Shown: positions 10,665 through 23,812, counted from the first letter of the stretch. The stretch is 64,000 nucleotides of DNA from Icerya purchasi (GCA_039619475.1 CM077115.1:225677064-225741063), one strand, 5' to 3'. Numbers and translations: made by a program. Notes: a model not told the origin generated them from the letters alone.

Positions 10665-12481
10665 ACACGTCGAAAAAACCGAACATTTAAGAGACCGTCG
10701 GTAATTTATACGTCACATCGTTGTCCGTTCGGAATTTCCTGAAAAATCGTTTATCTATTTGCATCGTTATTTATCGAATTCCTAAAAACGCTGACTAAAT
10801 TTATTTCGATTCCGATTTCAAAGCGAACCGCGATATTTTTTTACCAACATGCCTACACCTGCCTCTGTCCAATCTGATATTCTTCTCATTCTGCCGGTTT
10901 CGCGTTGGATCGAATTCGAACAGAGTGGGTAAAGAATACGCGCCGAAAAACGTAATATTGCCCGGGGGGATGGGAGGATTTCGAGTTTTATCTTACGAAA
11001 TCGATTAGAAGTGGCAATTTTTCTTATTTACAAACCGTGTGTCATTTTATATAACGTCGCGAAATTATAAAATTTTGAAGAAATTCTCGATTCGACGCCG
11101 TTTCCCACTGTCCAGCAATGAAAACAATCTTGAACTTTGCATAGAAGAGATGATTTCAATAAAAAAAAAAAAAAAGAAAAAAAACTGCTTAAGACCTTTT
11201 TTAGAGGCATGGTAATATAAAAATTCGAACGTACTTCTGCGTAAAATTTTTGCTAAAACGTCTCTGTATAAATATCGCTTAAAAATTATTAGCGCGTATC
11301 AGTTGAATACGACTCAAGACTGCACGGGGTTTACTTGAAAACGGAGCGCACACTGTGCCGGTAACGACCTAATGCCGCAGTTTCGATACATTACCTACTA
11401 AACCGACAGTAGGGCCATTCTTTAAGTCATTCGATATAAAATTGCCCGAAACTTTCAATAATAAGCAGTTACCTGGAAAAGTGTAATGCGACATTCGGGT
11501 ACTTTATGGTTAAAAATAGTAATTCTTTTTTGGTCAATAAATTATCGAACGCTCGTTTTTACTTCTAAATTCGTTCATTTGTGCGATAGAAACTTCTTTT
11601 TGAACTTCATTTGCGTACACAGTTTCTACATTTTCCTTATTAACCGATATTTCTTATTTACTCGAGATTCAACTGTTCCCTCCTTCTCGAGAGTACGTCA
11701 AATAAACTTTTTCGCATAGAGTTATATCCTTTCATTTTCTTTCTCGCGTTTCTCTGTTCTTTCCTTCTTCTGTTCTCCTATCGGCTTTTCGAGAAATTTT
11801 TCGTAGGTGTAACTGCTTGAATTCATATAGTTAAGTAAAATTCATTTTAACTATTAAAATTACTACTTTTTTTCCTTATTCCTCTATTCCAAACTGTTAT
11901 TTTGAATTTTGTTCGTATTTACCTTTTTTAGCGTCTCTCTTCGCGTGGTATTGGATACTAGATAAAATTAGTGCTCCGCACTGAGAAGGAAAGACCTGTT
12001 GTCTTTTATGATATTATTTTAGTCCGAATGAAGAGGTCGGCATTTTTTAATCCGATCGATATTTAATAATTCCTGTAAGTACCGGAATTTTAATTAATAT
12101 ATATGCAAAATAATGTTTTTTAAAAAATTATTTTACCATTAATCAGAAATAATTAAAAATTAACAATTTCAGATGAGAAATATCTGTTTAATGAGAAGAG
12201 AAATCTCTGTTTCTGTCTCTGTCTCTATTTTTATATTTGGGAAGCAGAGATGCGTGTAAACTGTTTGTATGCATATATTAAAAAATTCCTGAAACTGTTC
12301 GATGAGCTCACTTAGTTACTTATCGGCGGAAATCATTTATATTTTTAGTCGAACGTTAAATTTACGAAGAAAGAAACAGTCCGGGAAACCGAAATATTTC
12401 ACTTTGTAACTTTGAAGGCATCAATGAACAGACCGAGTAAGGCTGTGGTGTGCAAGCGGGCAGGGGTCGCGAAGCCCTCTA

Positions 12482-12486
<5 letters not shown>
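9022..12486. other. unassigned DNA upstream of the LINE
   Basis: This is where a LINE ORF1 would be expected, but I find no CCHC gag-like knuckles. Two overlapping minus frames at 9691-10058 encode peptides I do not recognise (one contains TPAELLDERFSSMVLG). They are followed on the minus strand by a donor-like GTAAGT. Poly(C) at 9318-9328 and A runs at 10630-10655 and 11160-11174 are simple repeats. Confidence 0.45.

Positions 12487-12550
<64 letters not shown>
12487..12550. repeat. (TA)n microsatellite at the 3' end of a SINE
   Basis: About 32 TA units directly abutting the tail side of the minus-strand SINE that starts at 12551. Confidence 0.95.
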
Positions 12551-12552
<2 letters not shown>

Positions 12553-12787
12553 TAAAGTAAATCCCATACCTTTTAAATGTACAAAGCCTAATGGATCAGA
12601 TGAGAATACTAGGGTCAGTTCATTTCTTTCGGTCGCCTTTACTTTCCAAGATTTTTCTGGTACCAAATTATTTCAGGGGTTGAAAACTTGGGAGCAATTT
12701 GGATCCGAGACGAGACAAGTCTCGATAACCTACGACACCTCTGATTTGGTAGCCAAGCACCTTAACCACAGGCTACAACACTGCCTA
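12551..12787 (-). mobile_element. tRNA-derived SINE, family A copy 1
   Basis: On the minus strand the head reads GTAGCCTGTGGTTAAGGTGC (A-box-like, about 12758-12781), and about 30 bases later a GGTTATCGAGAC B-box-like motif (12719-12731), followed by a tRNA-unrelated body. The same body occurs at 15.7 and 22.7 kb, so this is a dispersed family. These boxes would form an internal RNA polymerase III promoter. The body includes AAAGTAAAGGCG, a TTCTCATCTGATCCATTAGG block and a TTACTTTACT 3' end followed by (TA)n. This copy is the only one with a recognisable A box. Confidence 0.75.
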
Positions 12788-15685
12788 AATATATATATAT
12801 ATATATATACAAACGTATGTATTAAAAAATAAAGCGAGTCCCCTGGCAGGGCACCGATGGTTGTGAAGTTAAGTTTTTTTTTGAAACTGAAAATATAGGC
12901 GGTGGTCTGGTTTGAAAAAAAAATTGTTTCGTTTACATTAGGAAGTGTTCAAACAAAGTGCACGTGAAAATTAATATAGAGCTGAAGTGAAAAAATGTAA
13001 CCATAAAAAACCCCAAAAGAATTGCCGATTTATTATTACGATGAGGAAAAAGTATTTTGCGAGAAAAATGACACAATGAAACCAACTTCTCTAAAATACT
13101 CCTGGAAGACTACTATTATATGCTTTTGGCGAAATGATCCAAAGGATCGAGTTACGCATTATATTAGTTGTTACGACGTTGTTTGTTTAAAAATTAAATA
13201 TTTTTTTTACGGTTCCCTTAATTAATATTAATTTGTGAAATTAATACTGACTGGAACTGATAAAACGGACAGGCTCGCTGCTAGATTGTTTAAATATACC
13301 ATTCGATAAATTTAAATACGAAATGGAAAACAAAAAAATCCAAAAGAATAATTACCGGATACTGTTTTTTTTCTTTTTCTGTACATCAACCAACCCGAAG
13401 CAAGTGAATTTTTTGTAACTTCCAGCAGCGAGATATCCTAAAAGAAAAAGGACGACACATCACTGCTTACGATAATTAAATATTACGAAAAGCAGAAGTA
13501 AACTGACAACTGGCTAAACGTCTCGATGATAATTATGTTTTAAGCTAATTAATTACTACGCCGAAGTTTTAGTCGGAGCATAGTTCGGGTAGGACTTTCG
13601 AGTGCTATTATTGAAAATATAGGAAAAAAAATTCTCTCACGCTTAGTTAAAGACAAGGGGAAAAAATTGACAAACTTAAATTTTTCAAATAAGGTAATTT
13701 TCGCGACAATAATTTAAACGTTGGCGGCAATTAGGAAACCACTTATTAAATCCTCTTCATAAAGCTTTTGACTTTTGAAAATCAGACTGCTCGTATCGAT
13801 ATACCGATTTTGTTTTTTAACATCAAAATTAACGACGTTTATGCAAAAGCTTCAGTTAAAAATGACTGGTAATGCTCTGACAATTGCAATTTCCAGCAGA
13901 CGTATGTATCTCGTGATAACAACGACTATTACGATTTAAATGATAATATTAAAAGTGAACTAACGGGGAAATCAGCGAAATAAATATACGAAATCAAATA
14001 AGATAAACTTAATTAAAGCTGAAAATTTCCGAATACATTTCTTAAGAAATAACTCGTAGAATTAAATATGAATAATAATCTAACGCATTGGCGAATTATC
14101 CCCCTTAAAGAACCTCGATGAAAAAATTTTGTTACAACTGAGAAACTTAATTTATACTATAAAAGTTTTGTGTATAAGTATTACCTACGGATTTAATTAT
14201 ATAATTAATGTTTAATACTGTTTTCTAATAAAACCATTAATGTTACACGTTTTTATTCCGGTTTAAACGCATTTATCTTTTTTATTTATTTTTAATTTTT
14301 CAATTTTAATTAAAAATAGTTCAATGAGAAATATATGTATATGATTTCTTTACTTGCTCGCGAACAAAAAGAATTCGAATTGGATTACTAACAAAAAAAA
14401 GAAGTAAAGCCTAATAAAAATACTATATCGTTCTGTTCTTTCTAGTATAATTTACTATTCAAATTCTAAACTATCATTTTTTAGCTAGAATTTTATAATT
14501 TCGTTTTATTTCTCACCTCTATAAAAATAAATCCAAATTTAAATTGAAAATTGTAATAATTATGTATTTTTAAAAGACATTTTGAAATTTCTAAAGAAGT
14601 TGATCTTCTTGATGAAAGAAGGATTTTTTTTTAAATCCCTACCGTATAAAATATTACGTAATTTTATAATTCCCTTTTCCAAAATGTCTCTCTGGAATCG
14701 CCAATGACGTATAACTTTTCCTTTTTATTTTTCAAGTTTTTTCAAAAAGTAGAGCTGTAACCCTTCTTACGCATACCGTACACTTCGGCACATGACGTTT
14801 ATTGACACTATTGTCCGCTCCCAAGTAGTGACGAGTAGGCCCGGAAGGATAGATCTGTATCCGACAGCGGAGTCGATGATGCAACTCTGACTACAGCTTG
14901 CGGGACACGTACCCGCACAACTCCGACCCAGCAAATACTAAATCGACGAATGTTGTGCAGATTCCGGTTCACGCGGTTCTGCTACAGAAGCAAAAGTATA
15001 GACCTTGAATAAGTATAGGCGGTCTCTGGTCTTTTTCTACGTATCATACAGAATGACTATTTGAACAGAGATGCGCCAGATCAGCTAAAAGGGGCTGCTA
15101 AAATGATAACATTCGGATAATTAGAAAAAAACTTTATCGGTTTTTTCTATCTGCACAGCTGCTGCATTAGCTATTTTTTTACCATTTCCTTCCTTCTAAG
15201 ACTCGTCCGGCCGTTACGATATTTTTCTTTCTCTATTTCCTCACTATTTCACTTCGTCGTTTTTGTTCACGTTCGCAATATTATTAACGCCCTTTTTATT
15301 TATTTATATTTATCACCTCGTCATACTGGTTTATATAAAAATTTAAACGCGAGAAATATTTAAATAAATTAAATAGTTCGTAATAAGCGGTCAAATTTTA
15401 ACGGCCGTAAATTTCGATTACTATTAATTGTCGAGTAAAAGTAATTTACTACTGCGCATGCGCAATCAATGCAGCTCTGGGCTTGATTAACTGATATAAC
15501 GTAATCTAACCTAACACACTGGTAACACATTACGCTTGACAACCAGCGCAAATTATTACCGGAGTATCGAGTGTCCACATAAATGTCGGATCCATATAGG
15601 TCCATACGTGATGCAGTTCCCCTAACCTGTGATTCAGTTCCGGATCCGTATCCGAAAAATTAACGAACTTACCGATTACTACTAC
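12788..15685. other. unassigned AT-rich DNA
   Basis: Contains a short (AT)n at 12790-12809. The frame at 13022-13225 shows no family feature. Nothing else is supported. Confidence 0.5.
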
Positions 15686-15892
15686 ACTCCCAGGTTTTTT
15701 ATACCTAATCTGAAATTGAATATCGGCTATACCGGAGAATTATCTGGAGGAAAGTAAAGGCGGATAATCGAAAAGTAGAAAAGAACTGGCCCCAGTATTC
15801 TCTTCAGATCCCCCTTAAGTACATTATGAAAAGTTTAACTTCACAATCCGTGATACCTTATCAAGGATATGTCACTTACTTTATTTTTTACT
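15686..15892 (+). mobile_element. SINE family A copy 2, head-less
   Basis: Shares the body of the copies at 12.6 and 22.7 kb: CTGAAATT...GGCTATACCGG, AAAGTAAAGGCGGAT, CTGGCCC, TATTCTC, GTACATT, TTAACTTCACAATCC and ACCTTATCAAGGATATG. The tRNA-like head and both promoter boxes are missing, so it is 5'-truncated. It ends in a T/A-rich tail. Confidence 0.75.
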
Positions 15893-16089
15893 TAAAAGAA
15901 ATTTGAACAAAAATAATAATCACTGTATTTGTTGTTCTTACACATTGTTAACATTTTTAATTATGATAAAAAATAATAATACTCGCGTCAAAATTGAATA
16001 GGCATATTATTTCTTTCGGCTAACAAAAATTCATTTTACACACGTTTTATGAAATAATACTCGCGTTTCGACATGTTCATGATCACGAA

Positions 16090-19000
16090 TGTCTGCCCCG
16101 TGACGAAGGAGCTACATCAGCTTCGGAACACGTCGTCGAAAAGTAATAACTAAATGTCGTCTAATTGTAGAAAGTCTATTTCGCGCGCGAATTTTAATTA
16201 TTCGTTAATAGTTGCGATATTTAAACGAGGCAGGAGCCGACGGGCCGAAACCCGTGAAACTGTTCTGTTATCGTTCGTGAAAAATAGAAGTGCAGGCTCG
16301 AAAGTAAAAGACATCGGAGGAGGCAGGAGCGTCGGAGATACATTTAGCGCCTTCCGATATTTCACCGAGCGCGCTGCTCGCTCGCACGGCTATTATAGAC
16401 GGAAAGAAACCATCGATGCACGAGAAAAATGAGAACGATTGATCGGACAGTCCCCAGGTACCTGAGACGATGTGCTTGTTTGGCGGCGGCGCGATGATTA
16501 CGCTGATCTAGTTACGAGGCCGATTATTAAATTTAATATCGGATTTACGAGATGCAGACGGGCAAAGAAGTAATCGGAGAGAGGCTGCTGCAACGGTGAT
16601 TTAAATCAGACGCGGCCGTTAACAGAGGAGATACAACGAGAAGGCGGCTTATCGAGAGCAATTGCGGGCGATAATGAGGTTTACGCCGGACCGAGATTCG
16701 GTTCACAGTGCCGGCCGGACCGCTCCAAGTGTTTATTATTTCGCGCCCACAATTGTCCGCCGCGGTCGAGATTTATAGCGGCAACGCTAACTACACCTAA
16801 GCCAACTACACCTAAGCCAACTATACCTAGCAAACTACACCTAGCAATTTGCTTACAGATTAGTCGGGTTCGTTGGTTTGCCCGGACGACGATATCACTG
16901 CTGTGCCAGTAACCAGGCGAGGGCCAGCCAAAACGAACCGACATAAGCCACGAAAATTCGTGACCGGATCGGCCGACGACAACGACGACGCCGCTCGGCA
17001 GACAGACGCGGCAGCGCTTCCCGAGACGAGCCGAAGCATCGAACGCAGAAGGTCAGAGAGGTCCCGGTCGACGCGCTGCTCCGAAATCGGACGATATCGG
17101 ACAGAGGCGCTGAACTGGTCATCATCCGACTTTATTGGCTAGTCGCCGTCCAACTTTTATTTCATTCATGCTCGTTGCGCGAATGCAGCCCCTTTCGCAG
17201 ACCCCATTCAAACGCGCATCGCCGCCAATCTGCGTACGCTTACGCTGACCGTATGCCACCCTGCCACCGAGATCGGGCAAAAAGACGAAATACATACCGC
17301 CGTGTCTGCGGATCTCTGGACGTTCACGAAATGTGCACGAGTGCCCTAATGCGTGTGTAGACTTTTCTCTTTTTTCTCCTGTTTCCATTTTTCTATTTCG
17401 TTCACTTGCTTTTTCCGCTCTCCTATACATACATAGAAACCGGTTTCTTCATTAGTTCATTCAACACACCCACATGCCGTACAGTTGGTCTGCGAGTGTT
17501 AGGCTTTTCGGCGGCGGCGAGTACACCGGTTAATAATTTGGCGCCGTTATTTTTTTTCTTAAGTATGCATTAGAGCCACTTGACGGAAGTACTTAAACGG
17601 GGCCTCCTAGACATCGGCCGAGTACACACGGTCCCGCACACGCACCGAAAAATAAGCACTCTTAACTGCATATCCAGCATCTCTCGACAAGCTGTTCGCG
17701 CGCACTGCTGCTGGCTATAAGTGCCGTTCAGCGTCTCCGCGCTTCGATAAGGACGCGCGCTTCTGTCGCAGTCTCCGGTAAAAATGCTCTCTCTACCGAC
17801 TCTTCGACAACGTTCGATTTATTGGAACTGACGACAAATCTCCTCTTATAGAGCTGTCGCGCGTCGTAATTCCAGTCTCGTACGTTTGTACGTTTCGCAG
17901 AAATACAGAGCAACGTCTTCGGAAAACTTCAACTACAACACGCTCGATAAGATGAACGGCGGCGACCATTGAAAATGAAACGTTCGATTAAACATTTTCG
18001 CGCTTACAGTGTGCTAATCCGATTCTTACACATCGCGGATAAGCCGGAATTTCCTCGGCGATGTATTAACCCCGCTCCCCCTCCGACTGGGGGATATTAG
18101 CTCGATTTAATTTCTTCTTCGCGATTTCGTAACAGCGCTTTTCCGCTAACACATCTATCATCTCCGGCAGCGTTGTCGTTGAGTTTTTGTGCCGTTCCGG
18201 AAAAAAAAAGGAAACAAAAAAAAACCGTAAACAAACGCCGAAACTTGCCTGCGGTGGCTAATTATACGTGCGTCGAAAATCAATAAAGTAGAGGATAAAA
18301 ATGTTGGAAAAAAAAAATGCAGCACAATTACGGCTAAAATAAAGGCAGCATATTGTGACCTTTTCCGCGTCTCTACACTTTTTCTGGTCTAAAATATTAC
18401 CCTTTTGCCCGTTAAACGCCCGTAAAAATCAAAACAGCGTAAAATTTGCTCTTTCGAATGAATTGAAAAAATAGTATTTAGAACTGAGCCCGGCCGGTTT
18501 CTCTTCAAATCCATCTGTGAACCATTTAAATGGATGGACTTTTAAAACAAATGACCTTGGAAAGTGAAAATGATGTAAAACTAGCGAGATTAAATAATTC
18601 ACGGTTACTTCGATGTTAGAGAAGTTTGTAAACTCTGCGCCACTAGCGCAGTTTGCATAATTACAAAAAAAAACAAAAAAACAAAACCAAGAAGCGCGGT
18701 ACTGGCAGGCTTCGGAAACACGAACCACAGAGGCGGGGAATTAAAAATATGGGAATCACACACAATACAGCGGAAGAAGTTTGCTGTTGTGCTAAACGAA
18801 AGGGACATTTTTACACGTTGTTTCTATAATTACGAACACTTAAAAGGAATGCGGAACTGCGGTTTTATGACGTCTTCAATTTGAGAAGAAAAAAAAAAGG
18901 AAAAAACGAACGAGAAAATAGGAATGACGTATTAGTAACGCCGCATGCACTGTGTTGAAAAGGAGCTCTTCTCTGACGGCAACTCTTTTTGCCGCCGACA

Positions 19001-20300
19001 GATCCGAATAATCAGCGGCGGGGGGCTGAGTTCGCGAAGCTGTTTTTAATTAACCGGCCGCGAAGACTGCGAAGATGATTCGGGAGAAGCTGGAAAAGCA
19101 ACACGGCCGCTAAGATTATAAGTAAGGAAAATGTAAAAAACGTAAGGCGCTTATGGCGCAGCCGTACAGCATAACATGGAGCTGTTTGCGGCGAATGGTA
19201 ATTTAGTTGCGTTAAAGCGACTCTGATTTAATAGCGTGTGGCCGGAATGCGACGGCCGACAACATGCGTGTAAATACACGGCACAGGGCGTCCGGCAGTG
19301 TGTGTGCTGGTGTGCAGCCGTCAGTCGGAGGTTGCCCGGAATCGGATAGCGAAAATGTTTCGAAAGAGTGGCAGTTTACACAGTGATATTAGGAGCGTCT
19401 CGGCGCATATCGCGATCTGTCGGTGTAATTATAGTCGGCAGTCGGACGTAGCGGCTCGGCAACGCCATTAAAATAACGCGGACGTGTACGCAGGGAATTT
19501 TCGGCAACCAGAGCTGGTCTGCTTAACGGCGGAATAAAAGAGTTAGTCGAGCAGATATAATGAGCGGCCAGCAGTATCTGTGGCCCAAGAAGGCTGCTCA
19601 ATCGACAACCAGCTAAGAAGGCGACCCGGCACAAATTTAGAGAGTATCACCGACATCGATTCGACTAATTTACGATATTGTAGGACGTTCCGCCGGTGCC
19701 ACTACTACCGCCGCGCATTTACCGACTCGTCATTATCATTTTAATCGACTTGTTTCCGAATCGATTTTAGGCACCCATCGCACTAACCTAATATTCCGAC
19801 CACGAACGATCTTTCGACATTTCCTACGATCCAGAACGCCGGCGAAAAATTTTCACGCACCTCTCACGTCCCCTGCATTTAGCGTGAAATTTACGGCCAA
19901 CTTTAATCTTCGCACCTGAACTCTCAGTACTTTCCATATAATATGTATGCTTTTTTTTTGTTTTGGTTTTTTTTTTCCGTTTTTATCTGCTGCGCGCACG
20001 TCATGGCTACTTCTTATCATCGGCTCAGTTAGGCCAGTCAGACTAAACGACTTTTAAGCCTACAGGTAAGACTGGAAATTTTTTACCAATGCGCCGCTCC
20101 CCACTCTGTTTAGCTAAATAGTATTTATTTTTTTCTTTTTATCTCGTAAAATCGGGCTCTCCGGCTAGTAATAGCGGTATAATTTTCGATATTTTTCAAA
20201 TACCGGATAACGAGCCGGGCTGATTGTGACAATCATCTAATAGGAAGCCCCCCATGTTAATAATAGTACGTTTGCGCTAAGCGCCTTCGATAACCGGTTC
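16090..20300. other. CpG-rich stretch without recognised genes
   Basis: Visibly richer in G+C and CpG than the rest of the window, with many CGCG, GCCG and CGGC words. Several 60-100 codon frames open on both strands (for example 16154-16432, 16873-17142, 17122-17430). They overlap antisense and show no motif, which is what elevated G+C alone produces. A 38-codon frame with a purine at -3 (19355-19471) follows a TCAGTC initiator-like word. A promoter or regulatory island is possible but unproven. Confidence 0.4.
16785..16853. repeat. short tandem repeat, 14-16 bp unit
   Basis: Four imperfect units of the type ACTACACCTAAGCCA / ACTATACCTAGCAA in tandem. Confidence 0.8.
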
Positions 20301-20415
20301 CCTTCACTTACCGCCAGTGTTCAATAGCAAAGGCTTTTTGTCTTCGCTAGCTGCGATAGGTAATTTCTGTTCGTCGCGGCATTTAACACTCGCTTTCGAG
20401 TTTTACCCGTGCCCA

Positions 20416-20461
<46 letters not shown>
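20416..20461. repeat. (ATT)n microsatellite
   Basis: About 15 ATT trinucleotides. It creates the poly-leucine part of a spurious frame. Confidence 0.95.
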
Positions 20462-21516
20462 CCGTTTTTTTCATTCCTATTTGTTGTCCCTCTATTTTCA
20501 CTTGTATTCTCTTTCTCTTTTTTGGTACCGTTTCCGCGGTGTTTTCTTCATTTCCTTATTTCTTTAATCCCGTTGTCCTTTAGTAATAAAATCCATATTT
20601 TCGAATCTGTTAAACCGTTGATTTATCTTTTTTCGGAGTTTTCTTACCGTATCCGTGTACACATTACGCTGCATAATTATCTGTGACTGTTGTAATTCGG
20701 TTCTCCGGAATTTTCATTATCGAAATTACGCACCCCATCATTAACAACTGCTCCCCCACGCCATTTTGATTCGCCTTTTACTAACAAGAAGGAGTAGTAA
20801 GAAGAAAAAAAATTGAACCTTAAGAAAAAAGGGAAAAAGCTTAGCAAACAATTTGTTTCCGGTAATTTTCTTATTAAACTTTTATTGTTCCTCTTACGTT
20901 TTCTGGATTCGATGATCGGTTAATTTTTCTGAAATGATATCCGAAAGTTATTCGCTTCTATTTTTAATATACGGTCGTTTCGAACGTGTAAAAACGACTT
21001 ATTTTCTCGCAAAAAACATGCACGGAAAAGAAGTCATTTGTGGCACGAAATGTACTGAACATAGGTGTCCGATAGGAGAATTTGGCGCGAACAAAACACG
21101 GCAGAGCTTACTAATCTCAAAAGCGTGCAATTTCATCTAATGCTTTGTAGCACTCATTCGCAACAGTAAGTAGCCATGCCGACGGTCAACAGCAGCGTGA
21201 CCAGACTTGAGTATGTGTCGGCTGACGAAGACTCTGAAGTAAGACCGGTACGGTTGGCTGTGAAGTTTGCCACTATAACACCAGCGGCGACCGAACGAAA
21301 GATTGACGGAACTTAAGTTTACCCAAATTCAATGAAGTGCAACGATATAGACTGCTCTGCAAGTATAGAATGGTCCAGCAATAATAGTAATTGAAAACAC
21401 CTTTACTTTAAATTAAGAAATTTTTTTTCTGTTCCTGTTTTTCTTTTTTTTTTTTAGGAAGGAGTGCGCTGGCTGGGAACAACGCGCCAAATAAACCAAC
21501 ATAACCTATGGATTAT
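20462..21516. other. unassigned DNA with one candidate first exon
   Basis: Mostly featureless. A small frame at 21176-21316 is listed separately. Confidence 0.5.
21176..21316 (+). other. 46-codon ORF or candidate first exon (weak)
   Basis: An ATG in a favourable context (AGCCATGC) opens 46 codons to TAA. The peptide begins MPTVNSSVTRLEYVSADEDS and is compositionally normal. Inside it, at 21236-21241, lies a strong donor-like GAA|GTAAGA, so a first exon ending at 21238 is an alternative reading. I do not recognise the peptide, and no downstream acceptor or exon was linked to it. Confidence 0.2.
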
Positions 21517-21592
21517 ACGCGTACAAAGCTTCATGATCACGGGAGAGTTATTAACTCCCGCGATCATGAAGCTCTTTGTCTTCGAAACGCGT
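21517..21592. other. 76-nt imperfect hairpin
   Basis: Arms 21527-21545 and 21555-21573 pair over 19 positions with one mismatch (an A-C mismatch on this strand, a G-U wobble on the other) around a 9-nt loop. Outer segments ACAAAG/CTTTGT and ACGCGT/ACGCGT extend the stem with bulges. The size and shape resemble a pre-miRNA, but a short palindromic insertion is equally possible. Confidence 0.6.
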
Positions 21593-22719
21593 CGGGTAAT
21601 TAAATATTAAATAATTGTTTATAATAGTGTGTTGAGATTTTACTTATCATAAGATAAAATTGAACAATCGTTAACATTTATAACCTATAGATTAGATTAA
21701 AATGAACATCACATATCTTAGATTTTAATGAGGTTGGTGCAAGATAGAATGAATGCTGAAACGGAAACGACACAGACAAAGACGAAAATGAAAGAATGTA
21801 GGCAGCATCAGATGGAGCGGGAAAGATTTAAAAGCTGAGAATTAAAGAGAGGACGCTGAGGAGAATGAACATGTAAAAAAAGATATGGTTAGGATGAAGA
21901 ACGCGGGATGGAATGAGGGGAAAAAAGATAAAGAGACAAATAAAGGAAGTTGTTTGCGAAACAAATATAGCAGTAATCAAGGAATGACGCAGAAAAAGAA
22001 ACTTGTGAACCAAGCAGTGGAAGAAGATAAAAGGTTGAATAGAAAGATAAACCGAAATTAACGGGGAAAATTATTTTAGAGGAAAAGGTTTTCGCATCAG
22101 CGATGAAGTCGATTTCCTTTTACGTAAGCGGAATAATGAAAAGCTTCATATGCGAGGAATTTACGAAGGAGTAAAAGCGGTATACGCATACTTAAGGACA
22201 TCATCATAACTAGCCGATAAAGACGAAACAAGCAACAAACTTAAACTCAAAAACGGCGGACGTAGGAAAAATCATAAGGAATTTTTCTACAGTTATTTCG
22301 GTAATGCAATTAAATGCTGACGAGTAAATAACGGTAAAAGAAAATCACGGATAAAAAATTAATCCTCCGTCGAATATATTCCAGAAAACTAATAATTTTT
22401 ACCCTGGCTAGGCGCTACATTTCGCTTTTAATGACGGCTCAAATACGACTTCTCCGTAAATCTTTATACTCAGAATTACTGGTAGATAGGCCCGGTTCTA
22501 AATCGACTAGTCTATCCATCATCGCACTTCAAACGGGTAATTCTGGATCGGACCTAAAACGTGGACCTCCATTTAATGTCCTCAACAACTGCTCACTAAA
22601 AAATAAAGTCTACTACTACTGATTTTTAATATTTTATCTGCAAGTAGTACATTTAGTATGTCTTTTCACTTTTTTTTGCATCAGCAGCTCAAATTCCTTT
22701 TGCATTTACAAATGTTCAG
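21593..22719. other. unassigned DNA
   Basis: Purine-rich from about 21720 to 22060. No gene or repeat family recognised. Confidence 0.5.
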
Positions 22720-22974
22720 AATTGACGTGCTACCAAGTCAGAGGTCACGGGTTCGAGACTAGTCTCGCCCCGGATCCAAGTCGCTCCCAAGCTTACCCAG
22801 CCTGAAATTAAGTCGGTTATACCGGAGAAATCTGAGAAAGTAAAGGCGGATCCCATGTAGAAAGGGGCTGGCCCTAATATTCTCATTAGATCCATTAGGC
22901 TTAGTACATTGTGAACCTTAACTTCACAATCCATAACACCTTATCAAGGATATGGAACTCACTTTACTTTTTTT
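22720..22974 (+). mobile_element. SINE family A copy 3
   Basis: Carries a good B box, GGGTTCGAGAC at 22749-22759, preceded by CTACCAAGTCAGAGGTCAC, which aligns with the tRNA-like head of copy 1. The A box is lost by 5' truncation. The body matches copies 1 and 2, including CTCCCAAGCTTACCCAG, AAAGTAAAGGCGGATCCC, TTCTCATTAGATCCATTAGG and ACACCTTATCAAGGATATGG. It ends in ACTTTACTTTTTTT. Confidence 0.8.
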
Positions 22975-23812
22975 ACCCATTCGTTAAACATGTAAGCGAT
23001 TGCATGTACAGAAGAAAAACAATCGTAATATTCACAGACAAAAAAGGTGATAATATCCTTTTCTTTTCCGCTGAATATCACATTGCTAATAGGCATCTCG
23101 TCTCCGTTTTGCTAATTTCGTTCGTTTCGTGAGTGCTCGGAATTTGCGATGTACACATATTTCCCTTCGCGTACAATGGTGAGACGAAAATATCGTCAGT
23201 TCTACTAGCAGTCTGATTCCCCGCGTTTAAGGCGATTTCATCAATTCCCGTTATTATTCCGATTATCGATTATTATTATTGCGTATTTCTGTGTCTTTCC
23301 GCGTCATAGAAACCATCTGAAAACACGCAGTTCGTACTGGAGGTAGTGGCGAACTGTGCAGTAAGTTTTTTCCGCTACAGCATACAAATATAATTAGCCA
23401 CCAGAAAAAAAAAAAAAAATTAAAAGACTCGTAGTTTATCATTCACTATTCCCTACCGTTTGAGCTTCCATGTGTCGTACAAAGTTGTTAAATGAAAAAC
23501 GTGTTTGTATTTTTATTTTTTTTATGGTGGGGGGGGGGGGGGGGAGAGATTTTAAGTGTTTGTACCTACTAGCAAGCAACAGCCCCGCTGGTCCAGGTAA
23601 TAATTCATCTAAGTTGGCCAAAACAACACAGCCGCTTCTTCTGGAAATCATATTCCGACCACTACCACTATGACAACACCTTAACATCACGCGTATATAT
23701 TTACAGGTAGGTGCATAGGTACGAACGTGTTACATTTTTTCTTCATAATATAATAAACAATAATTCGAAATCCGAAATTCGAAATTATTTATACGCTGTT
23801 TTTTAATTTCCC

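Noticed and set aside
12421..12666. 81-codon minus ORF
   Set aside because: It runs through the SINE body and the (TA)n tract; no independent coding signal.
12719..12781. functional tRNA gene
   Set aside because: The boxes are degenerate and spaced like a tRNA head, but the flanks do not close an acceptor stem and the sequence runs into a repeated SINE body.
16873..17430. overlapping Arg/Ser-rich ORFs on both strands
   Set aside because: They occur in locally CpG-rich DNA where stop codons are rare, overlap antisense, and show no domain or codon signal.
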